Shown in pieces: positions 1-5,347 of a DNA stretch of 7,852 nt. The position numbers were made by a program, and so were the translations under genes. The DNA lies in NCBI GenBank assembly GCA_031260545.1, contig JAIRJQ010000027.1:1-7852 (forward strand). Reading direction: 5' to 3'. Source of the stretch: Methanomassiliicoccaceae archaeon (GTDB lineage Archaea > Thermoplasmatota > Thermoplasmata > Methanomassiliicoccales > Methanomethylophilaceae). The notes under the pieces were generated by a model. It was not told the origin of the DNA and did not search any database. It worked only from the letters and a program-made list of their open reading frames with translations. Each line of letters starts with the position of its first letter. The stretch's first letter is position 1.

Positions 1-114
1 AAATGCTGCAAGATCAAAGAAGGCCACAAGATAGACGGCAACGTCGCAAAGGTGCCGTGGGGCGCCACGATACCCGAAGTGGTCAACGCGATAAACGATC
101 TGTTCTCAAGATGA
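1..114 (+). CDS. 3' end of an unidentified protein (partial)
   Basis: Frame 1 is open from the first base to a TGA at 112-114 and gives 37 residues, starting K-C-C-K and ending N-D-L-F-S-R. The only visible features are a Cys-Cys pair at the truncated start and a segment V-P-W-G-A-T-I-P-E-V-V-N-A-I that looks like a C-terminal loop and helix. I do not recognise the family, so no function is assigned. I call it coding because the frame is open, the composition resembles the neighbouring genes, and a spacer with terminator-like and promoter-like features begins right after the stop. It could be a chance open frame, since only 111 sense bases are visible. Confidence 0.6.
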   Translation, partial: KCCKIKEGHKIDGNVAKVPWGATIPEVVNAINDLFSR

Positions 115-143
115 TACAAGAGAACAGACCATGAGACGACAAA

Positions 144-180
144 GTTCAAAATTATTACAAAGTTTTGAACAAATTTTGTT
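144..180 (+). terminator. Possible transcription terminator / inverted repeat after the partial gene
   Basis: GTTCAAAA (144-151) and TTTTGAAC (163-170) are perfect 8-bp inverted repeats around an 11-nt loop. A second short palindrome, AACAAA-T-TTTGTT, overlaps the right arm (168-180) and supplies T-runs TTTT at 163-166 and 174-177. Archaeal termination relies mainly on U-rich stretches, so this could end the upstream transcript. The stem is AT-rich and weak. It could instead be an operator for the downstream gene. Confidence 0.3.
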
Positions 181-203
181 ATCACGAACCGGCCTGCAGT
201 AAG

Positions 204-230
204 TATTATGAACCCCCTAATATGTTAGGT
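204..230 (+). promoter_or_regulatory. Candidate promoter/operator of the Schlafen-type gene
   Basis: The spacer contains the inverted repeat CCTAA-TATG-TTAGG (216-229), whose centre is a TATA-like TAATATG, and just upstream another AT-rich element, TATTATG (204-210). If the TAATAT element binds TBP, transcription would start around 245-250. That leaves a leader of roughly 20 nt containing the Shine-Dalgarno. A palindrome centred on the TATA element is the usual place for a repressor site. The start site is inferred from spacing alone. Confidence 0.3.
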
Positions 231-263
231 AGTAGTAAAAGGCAGTAGTAAAAAGGAGTAGTA
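231..263 (+). repeat. Three 13-nt tandem repeats including the ribosome binding site
   Basis: AGTAGTA occurs at 231-237, 244-250 and 257-263, each copy exactly 13 nt after the last. The first two are followed by AAAAGGC and AAAAAGG. The second copy's tail forms the strong Shine-Dalgarno AAAGGAG (252-258), nine bases before the ATG at 268. The repeat therefore overlaps the leader and ribosome binding site of the downstream gene. Copy-number change here would duplicate or move that site. Confidence 0.6.
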
Positions 264-267
264 TAAT

Positions 268-1800
268 ATGCCGTTGCCGATAAACATAAAAAAACTCATA
301 GAGCAACGCTCGGTGGAAAGCGAAAGGATAGAGTACAAAGAAGGCTGGAACCCGGAGCCGATAATCCATTCGATCTGCGCTTTCGCAAATGACATAAACA
401 ACAGCGGAGGCGGTTATATTATCCTGGGGATCGAAGACGATAACGGGATGCCTCGCTTTCCAGTAAAAGGATTAGATAAAAAGAAGATAAACGAGATAAA
501 CAAAGATCTTCTGAATAAGTGCAACACGATCGAACCCCGCTATATACCAATAGTGGAACAGACACAATACGATGGCAAGGAGATAATGATAATATGGGTC
601 CAGAGGGGCAACGCCAGGCCTTACAAGTGTCCGGTCCATTTCGCATCGGACGGAACGAAAAGAAGAACAGACAAGGAGTATTACATCCGTAAAGTATCGA
701 GCACTATATGCGCCAACGAGAATGATACGAAGGAGTTGTTCTCTCTGTCTTCCATTCCGCCATTCGAGGAGAGAATAAATATCGATGCAGAGGTAAGCGA
801 TCTGAGCCATCCGATAATATGCGATTACCTATGCGAAGCCGAAAGCGATCTTTGCGGCCCGGCGGATAAGATGAGTCTGAAAGTTCTGGCCGAAAATATG
901 CGCATAGTCTCAGGCCCTAAGGAAAATATCAAACCTCTTAATATCGGCCTATTATTCTTCTCCAGACGGCCCGATGAGTTTTTCAGATATGCCCGTATAG
1001 AAGTGGTCGACAAACCCGACCCGACGGGAGACGGCATGATGGAAAAGATGTTCACGGGCCCTTTATATAAACAGCTAAAGGATGCTCTTGATTTCATAAA
1101 TAATTATGTGATCAAAGAGAAGATATTCAAATATCCCGATCGTGCGAAATCTGACAGGTTCTATAATTATCCTATGGAAGCCATAGAGGAGCTGTTGGCG
1201 AATGCTGTATTTCATAAAAGCTACCAGATCCCTGAGCCGATAACTGTCGTATTCACGCCGGAATGCATGGAGATCAAAAGCTGTCCCGGGCCGGACAGAA
1301 GTATAACAGATGAGGATCTTAAGAATTGCAGGCTCGTTGCAGCATACACAAGGAACAGGCGTATCGGGGATATGCTGAAAGAGGTCGACCTGGCCGAAGG
1401 ACGCAACACAGGGATCCCTCGCGCTCTGAGAGCTATAGGAAGGAACGGTTCTGACATGCCGATATTTAAAACAGATGAAGAGAGGGGGCATTTTACCGTC
1501 ACATTGCCGATACATAAGGTGTTTAGGATCGAGAGGTCATCATATGAGATCGGCGGCAGACATAACCTGACGATCAGATATCTGAAACATTACCGCAGCA
1601 AAGCGGAACTCAAAGAAGAGATACTCAGCGTTCTGAGCAGACAGAACATCTCACGAAGCAGGCTTGTTGAAAGATTAGGCTATGCGAAGATGACGGACGG
1701 CATGAGGGAAGCCATATCTGAACTCATGGATGAAGGTAAAATAGAGCACACGATCCCCAACAATCTGACGGACAAGAATCAGCAGCTGAAGATGAAATAA
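268..1800 (+). CDS. Schlafen AlbA_2 / GHKL-ATPase / winged-helix protein (RecG-like putative regulator)
   Basis: The 510 residues carry an N-terminal Schlafen-type AlbA_2 domain (about 10-150), marked by ESERIEYKE at 17-25 and AFANDINNSGGGYIILGIED at 38-57. A GHKL-type ATPase module (HATPase_c_4) lies at about 290-415. Its N-box is E-A-I-E-E-L-L-A-N-A-V-F-H-K-S-Y (304-319, with N312 and H316), followed by IKSCPGP at 336-342 and EGRNTGIPRAL at 377-387. The C-terminal 65 or so residues (445-500) look like a winged helix. Such proteins are often annotated as putative transcriptional regulators or 'RecG-like' but lack helicase motors; their biochemical role is poorly known. The ATG follows AAAGGAG with good spacing. 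The gene stands alone and converges on the pyr operon, 9 bp from the TPR stop. A regulatory or defence-related role is inference. Confidence 0.87.
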   Translation: MPLPINIKKLIEQRSVESERIEYKEGWNPEPIIHSICAFANDINNSGGGYIILGIEDDNGMPRFPVKGLDKKKINEINKDLLNKCNTIEPRYIPIVEQTQYDGKEIMIIWVQRGNARPYKCPVHFASDGTKRRTDKEYYIRKVSSTICANENDTKELFSLSSIPPFEERINIDAEVSDLSHPIICDYLCEAESDLCGPADKMSLKVLAENMRIVSGPKENIKPLNIGLLFFSRRPDEFFRYARIEVVDKPDPTGDGMMEKMFTGPLYKQLKDALDFINNYVIKEKIFKYPDRAKSDRFYNYPMEAIEELLANAVFHKSYQIPEPITVVFTPECMEIKSCPGPDRSITDEDLKNCRLVAAYTRNRRIGDMLKEVDLAEGRNTGIPRALRAIGRNGSDMPIFKTDEERGHFTVTLPIHKVFRIERSSYEIGGRHNLTIRYLKHYRSKAELKEEILSVLSRQNISRSRLVERLGYAKMTDGMREAISELMDEGKIEHTIPNNLTDKNQQLKMK

Positions 1801-1809
1801 CAAAGAATT

Positions 1810-2211
1810 TCAAAACATCCTGCGCCCGTGGTTCATCGCCTTGTATCCCTCATCGGTCCTTCCGATCTTGCACAGGATCTCGCCTAACGCGTACCATGCG
1901 TCACCATCATCCGGAAAATCGATAAGATAAGATTCAAGATGTTTTATCGCCTCGATGTGTTTTCCTTCGCCGGATAACATCCTTGCTTTCTTCGGACCGC
2001 GTAAACTTTCTTCGATGATGTTCTGCATCTCTTCCGCGGTCGTCCTTTTCAGAACGGCAATGGAATTCTCGCTAAGCCACGGATATCGTTTCCTGAGCAT
2101 TGAGAAGTATTCGTCCGCTTTATCATTGAATTCGGATGTTCCTTTGACGAATACCGAATAAGGTATGTTCAGCGCAAGCGAACCGTGCTTCACAGTAAGT
2201 GTGTTCGTCAT
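1810..2211 (-). CDS. Small TPR-repeat protein, last gene of the pyrD-pyrK operon
   Basis: I start this at the ATG at 2209-2211, which follows the pyrK TGA with one base between them (TGA-T-ATG) and gives 133 residues. A GTG start at 2232 would add seven residues inside pyrK. AAAGGT lies about 13 nt upstream as a weak ribosome site. The N-terminal ~70 residues match no family I recognise and include KRYPWLSENSI. The C-terminal half is tetratricopeptide-like: a first unit at about 75-102 (ARMLSGEGKHIEAIKHLESY, then LIDFPDD) and a second at 104-133 (DAWYALGEILCKIGRTDEGY). There is no signal peptide or membrane segment, so it is probably cytoplasmic and acts through protein contacts. Tight coupling to pyrK suggests co-expression; any role with PyrDK is unproven. 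Confidence 0.8.
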   Translation of the reverse strand: MTNTLTVKHGSLALNIPYSVFVKGTSEFNDKADEYFSMLRKRYPWLSENSIAVLKRTTAEEMQNIIEESLRGPKKARMLSGEGKHIEAIKHLESYLIDFPDDGDAWYALGEILCKIGRTDEGYKAMNHGRRMF

Positions 2212-2212
2212 A

Positions 2213-2974
2213 TCACAGGCTGACCTTTGCACCGGAAGGATCGCGTTTGATCTTTCCGAACTCCTTGAGTTTTGATATCTGCTTGCAGTCGAAGACAGGA
2301 CCGTCCTCGCAAATACGCATACCGTCGATAACGCAAGAGCCGCATAATCCCGCGCCGCATTTCATGTACCGTTCCAATGACATCTGGCATTCGATGCCCA
2401 GTTCAGCACACTCTTTGTGCGCATAATATAACATCACTTCGGGACCGCATGCGACCACCATATCATACTTTTTTGCGGCGAGTTTCTCTTTCATAAGCTG
2501 AACTGCGTTACCATGGTATTCGTAACTTCCGTCGTCCGTCGACACCCAGACGTTCTTCGAATACTTTTTTGTCTCGTCCTCCATGATAACTTCTTTCTTA
2601 TTACGGGCACCGATCACAGTGTCCGCTCCGGTCTCGCGTATCAAGGGAATAAGGGCGGCTATCCCCACACCGCCGCCAACCACGAGTATACGATCCTTTT
2701 TCTTTGTTTTAAAACCGTTACCGTACGGCCCTCTTATTCCTATGTTGTCATTCTTTTTCAGTTCGTGCAGTGCTTTCGTCGCTTCGCCTATCGCTTTTAC
2801 GGTGATGCTTTTCGTTTCTCCCGTGGATGATAAGGACATCGGGATCTCATCGACGCCGGGTATCCAGACCATAACGAACTGTCCCGCCGTTGCTTTTCCG
2901 TCCATTTTGAATTCGAACGTCTTGGTGTCGGCGGATTCTTTTTTGACCGATGTTATTTTGACGATATCATTCAT
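2213..2974 (-). CDS. pyrK: Dihydroorotate dehydrogenase electron-transfer subunit PyrK
   Basis: PyrK carries electrons from the FMN of PyrD through a [2Fe-2S] cluster and FAD to NAD+, in the cytoplasmic PyrD2K2 enzyme of pyrimidine synthesis. Starting at the ATG at 2972-2974 gives 253 residues, normal for the family. Visible parts are an FAD-binding barrel with GQFVMVWIPGVDEIPMSLS (about 31-49; the usual R-P-x-S is replaced by I-P-M-S), IGIRGPYGNGF (78-88), a nucleotide-binding ILVVGGGVGIAALIPL (96-111), and VVACGPEVM (173-181). The cluster ligands are C206-x4-C211-x2-C214-x7-C222. The start overlaps the pyrD stop by 8 nt (ATGAATGA), so translation is probably coupled. A GTG at 2983 would add three residues, but the ATG is better placed. 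Confidence 0.93.
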   Translation of the reverse strand: MNDIVKITSVKKESADTKTFEFKMDGKATAGQFVMVWIPGVDEIPMSLSSTGETKSITVKAIGEATKALHELKKNDNIGIRGPYGNGFKTKKKDRILVVGGGVGIAALIPLIRETGADTVIGARNKKEVIMEDETKKYSKNVWVSTDDGSYEYHGNAVQLMKEKLAAKKYDMVVACGPEVMLYYAHKECAELGIECQMSLERYMKCGAGLCGSCVIDGMRICEDGPVFDCKQISKLKEFGKIKRDPSGAKVSL

Positions 2975-3869
2975 GTGCGGCACCGACCATTTTTTCTATC
3001 GACGAGTAACCGAACTCTTTCATGAAGCATTCCAGTCCTTTGTTTATCTTCTTGAATATGTTAATGTCTGAGGCTATCGCACTTCCCACCTGGAATGCCG
3101 ATGCACCGGCCATTATGTACTCGGCGGCGTCCCTCCAGCTGCATATTCCGCCGACGCCTATCAACGGGATCTCCAATGCGCTTCGGAGATCGTATATCGC
3201 CCTCACTCCTATCGGCCTCAGCGCAGGCCCGGATAATCCTCCGAATCTGTTGCTCAGGACAGGCATCGCAAATTCCGGAGAGATGGACATGGCCTTCAGG
3301 GTGTTTATCGCTACGACCGCATCTCCGCCGGCATCCTGCACCGCTTTTCCTATATCGGCGAGGATGTGCGTGTTCGGCGTCAGTTTAGCGTAGACAGGAA
3401 TTTTTACGGTGTTCTTTACGGTCGAGACGATCTTGTGGACCATTTTCACATCCGTACCCATCTCTATGCCGTAGCCTTTCGCGTGCGGGCATGATAGATT
3501 CAATTCAACTGCGGACGCCCCGAATATTTCCATTCTTTCTGCCAATGATGAAAATTCTTTAGGTGATGATGCAAATACCGACGCAATTATCGTTCCTGCT
3601 TTCGTTGCGATCATCATTTCGTCTTTGAAATCATCTATTCCCGGATTAGGCAATCCCATCGCGTTCAGATAACCGAACGGAAATTCTATGAAAGACGGAT
3701 TCACATGACCGTCACGTTTCACCGAACCGACGGATTTCGTAACAACGGCGCCGGCGCCGAGTTTTATCATACGCATCATCGAATCTCCGGTCTCGTCCAT
3801 TATACCAGACGCCACCATGCCTGGGCGCTCAAGTTCCAAGTTCCCGATACACGTTCTCAGAAGGCTCAT
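2967..3869 (-). CDS. pyrD: Dihydroorotate dehydrogenase catalytic subunit PyrD (class 1B, NAD-linked type)
   Basis: It oxidises dihydroorotate to orotate using FMN, the fourth step of de novo pyrimidine synthesis. The 300 residues form a complete (beta/alpha)8 barrel of usual length. Family motifs in order are GAVVTKSVG (40-48, K45), LNAMGLPNPG (68-77), VELNLSCPHAKG (121-132) with Cys127 as catalytic base, AKLTPN (161-166), AINT (187-190, substrate Asn189), GGLSGPALRP (210-219) and IGVGGI (237-242) for FMN phosphate. A Cys base rather than Ser, together with the adjacent pyrK, marks class 1B. It is the first gene of the minus-strand operon. No strong Shine-Dalgarno precedes the ATG, and a TATA-like TTTTTATC lies about 25 bp upstream, which suggests a leaderless transcript. 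Confidence 0.95.
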   Translation of the reverse strand: MSLLRTCIGNLELERPGMVASGIMDETGDSMMRMIKLGAGAVVTKSVGSVKRDGHVNPSFIEFPFGYLNAMGLPNPGIDDFKDEMMIATKAGTIIASVFASSPKEFSSLAERMEIFGASAVELNLSCPHAKGYGIEMGTDVKMVHKIVSTVKNTVKIPVYAKLTPNTHILADIGKAVQDAGGDAVVAINTLKAMSISPEFAMPVLSNRFGGLSGPALRPIGVRAIYDLRSALEIPLIGVGGICSWRDAAEYIMAGASAFQVGSAIASDINIFKKINKGLECFMKEFGYSSIEKMVGAAHE

Positions 3870-3982
3870 CCTATGCGTATATGCATCTCAGATAAAAACC
3901 GATTTGCTTTTTCGATAGAAAACAGGCCGCTGCCGGCCGCAGGACCAGAAAGAGCAAAATATGTTACGTTATATGGGTGCGC
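3870..3982. promoter_or_regulatory. Divergent promoter region of pyrD and the cysteine desulfurase gene
   Basis: These 113 bp separate two divergent start codons. For pyrD (minus), the minus-strand TATA-like TTTTTATC occupies 3898-3891, with its centre about 25 bp from the ATG. For the desulfurase (plus), AAAATATG occupies 3956-3963, about 24 bp from the ATG at 3983. Both have purine-rich sequence upstream, as expected for a BRE, and neither gene has a convincing Shine-Dalgarno, so leaderless mRNAs are likely. Between the two lies a GC-rich inverted repeat, GGCCG-CTGC-CGGCC (3925-3938). A near-palindrome, ATGCGTATATGCAT (3873-3886, one mismatched pair), lies between the pyrD TATA element and its start. 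Either could be an operator; this is not demonstrated. Confidence 0.5.
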
Positions 3983-5188
3983 ATGGATGTGTCCCGTATA
4001 CGCGACGATTTTCCGACATTCAAGAACAACAGCGGCGTATATCTGGACAGCGCCTGCCAAACGTTACGTCCGTATCAGGTGATCGACGCCATAACATCGT
4101 ATTATAACGAATTCCCGTCATGCGGCGGCAGAAGCGTACATTCAATGGCAACAAAAGTGTCAATGTCCGTGGACACGTCAAGAGAAACGGCCGCATCATT
4201 CTTTGGATGCAACGACCCGCATTCCTTCATTTTCACAAAGAATTGCACCGAAGGGATGAACATCGTTGCCAAAGGCTTCGGCCTGAGAAAAGGCGATGCT
4301 GTTCTTACGACAGATATGGAACACAATTCGAATCATGTGCAATGGGTCGAGATGACCGAAGACATAGGCATAAAAAGGAAGATAACAAGAACGTCAAAGG
4401 ATGGTGTTTTCGACATTGAAGATTTCAAAAATGAAATGACAAATGATGTTAAACTCGTGTCGATGGTGCACACAAGCAACGTTACTGGCTCTTCTGTTCC
4501 TGTTAAGGAGATAGTTGAGGTCGCCCACGACAAGGGCGCGGCCGTTCTGATAGACGGGGCGCAGGCAGCGCCGCATATGCCGGTCAACTTAAAAAAATTG
4601 GATGTTGATTTTTATGCGCTCTCGATACACAAGATGCTCGGCCCGTCGGGAATCGGTATACTCTATGGAAAAGAGGAACGTCTGAAGAAACTGAGACCGC
4701 TGATATGCGGCGGCGGGACTGTCGGACTTGCAACATACGATTCCGTGAAGATCACAGCACATCCTGAGAAATTTGAAGCGGGACTGATGGACTATGCGGG
4801 CATAGTGGGGACCGCTGCGGCGTTGGAATATCTTTCAAAGATCGGCATGAACAATGTAAAAGAACACAGTATAAAGTTACAAAGATTGATCAGAAACGAA
4901 TTGTCAGACGTGTCATCAATATCTACAATAGGTCCGAAGGACCCGTCACAACGCAGCAATATCTTTTCGTTCAATATCAACGGAATGAATTCGCATGATA
5001 TCGCCGTGATGCTGGACAACGCGGACAAAATAATGATAAGGTCGGGGATGCACTGTGCGCATCCTTTCTTCGTCTCGCGAAATATGAACGGCTGCGCCAG
5101 AGCATCGTTCTACGTTTACAATAACGAAGATGATATTCTAAGATTCACAAAAGCGGTGAAAAAGCTGGCCGCTACATTCTCAAAATGA
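3983..5188 (+). CDS. SufS/CsdA-like cysteine desulfurase (class V aminotransferase fold, PLP enzyme)
   Basis: The protein of 401 residues, from the ATG at 3983, is full length for a PLP-dependent cysteine desulfurase or selenocysteine lyase, which removes sulfur from cysteine as an enzyme persulfide. Visible landmarks are DMEHNSNHVQW (111-121, His114 stacking on PLP), HTSNVTG (163-169), VLIDGAQAAPH (188-198, Asp191), SIHKMLGPSGIGILYG (214-229, Schiff-base Lys217), KFEAG (263-267) and IRSGMHCAHPFF (352-363). Cys358 sits at the SufS persulfide position. Deviations are LDSACQTLRP where SufS has DNAAT/S-x-x-x-P, the motif PSCGGRSVH at 45-53, and FEAGLMDYAG where SufS has FEAGTPN. An upstream in-frame GTG (3977) would add two residues. 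Fe-S cluster supply is the likely role, but substrate and acceptor are not readable here. Confidence 0.87.
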   Translation: MDVSRIRDDFPTFKNNSGVYLDSACQTLRPYQVIDAITSYYNEFPSCGGRSVHSMATKVSMSVDTSRETAASFFGCNDPHSFIFTKNCTEGMNIVAKGFGLRKGDAVLTTDMEHNSNHVQWVEMTEDIGIKRKITRTSKDGVFDIEDFKNEMTNDVKLVSMVHTSNVTGSSVPVKEIVEVAHDKGAAVLIDGAQAAPHMPVNLKKLDVDFYALSIHKMLGPSGIGILYGKEERLKKLRPLICGGGTVGLATYDSVKITAHPEKFEAGLMDYAGIVGTAAALEYLSKIGMNNVKEHSIKLQRLIRNELSDVSSISTIGPKDPSQRSNIFSFNINGMNSHDIAVMLDNADKIMIRSGMHCAHPFFVSRNMNGCARASFYVYNNEDDILRFTKAVKKLAATFSK

Positions 5189-5278
5189 CGTATCGATCGC
5201 ATAATTCCAATGATCGCTCATAAGGATAATGACAAACAACAAGGATAGGTGTTACTTTAAAATATAGACTATAAGGCG

Positions 5279-5335
5279 TATATATCACCGTTAAGTTATA
5301 GAAAACAGTCGTGTTTCCGATCGGAACACCAGGGG
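5279..5335 (+). promoter_or_regulatory. Promoter, palindrome and Shine-Dalgarno before the GLUG surface-protein gene
   Basis: The 159-bp spacer (5189-5347) has TATATAT at 5279-5285, a plausible archaeal TATA box. Its predicted start near 5307-5311 would give a leader of about 40 nt. The leader would begin with the imperfect palindrome GTGTTTCCGATCGGAACAC (5311-5329), which has nine paired positions and one unpaired T. AGGGG (5331-5335) follows immediately, 12 nt before the ATG at 5348. The palindrome could be an operator or a hairpin limiting access to the ribosome site. An alternative AT-rich element lies near 5257-5267. I see no clear terminator for the desulfurase gene in the rest of the spacer, only a repeated AAGGATA (5222-5228 and 5241-5247). 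Confidence 0.45.
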
Positions 5336-5347
5336 AAAAAGAGAGAC

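Noticed and set aside
131..202. Mini-ORF of 23 codons (ATG at 131, TAA at 200-202) in the first spacer
   Set aside because: It has no ribosome site, overlaps the inverted repeats and encodes no recognisable peptide; it is probably chance.
1075..1515. Minus-strand frame of 146 codons within the Schlafen-type gene
   Set aside because: It is opposite the ATPase domain, whose plus-strand motifs are intact; no ribosome site or family motif is present.
268..1800. Annotation of the Schlafen-type gene as a true RecG DNA helicase
   Set aside because: There are no Walker A/DEAD-type helicase motifs; the 'RecG-like' label comes from shared annotation of AlbA_2/HATPase_c_4 proteins.
2212..2232. GTG start for the TPR gene inside pyrK
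   Set aside because: The ATG right after the pyrK stop fits translational coupling better, and the added seven residues look like out-of-frame pyrK sequence.
2975..2983. GTG start for pyrK, three codons upstream
   Set aside because: The ATG at 2972-2974 gives a normal PyrK N-terminus and a compact 8-nt overlap with pyrD; the GTG adds only M-P-H.
2583..3071. Plus-strand frame of 162 codons across pyrK and pyrD
   Set aside because: It lies opposite two clearly conserved genes, and its composition is that of a reversed complement frame.
3866..4060. Minus-strand frame of 64 codons whose stop overlaps the pyrD start (ATGA)
   Set aside because: It is antisense to the promoter and start of the well-supported desulfurase gene and has no family features. 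The ATGA overlap looks operon-like but is probably chance.
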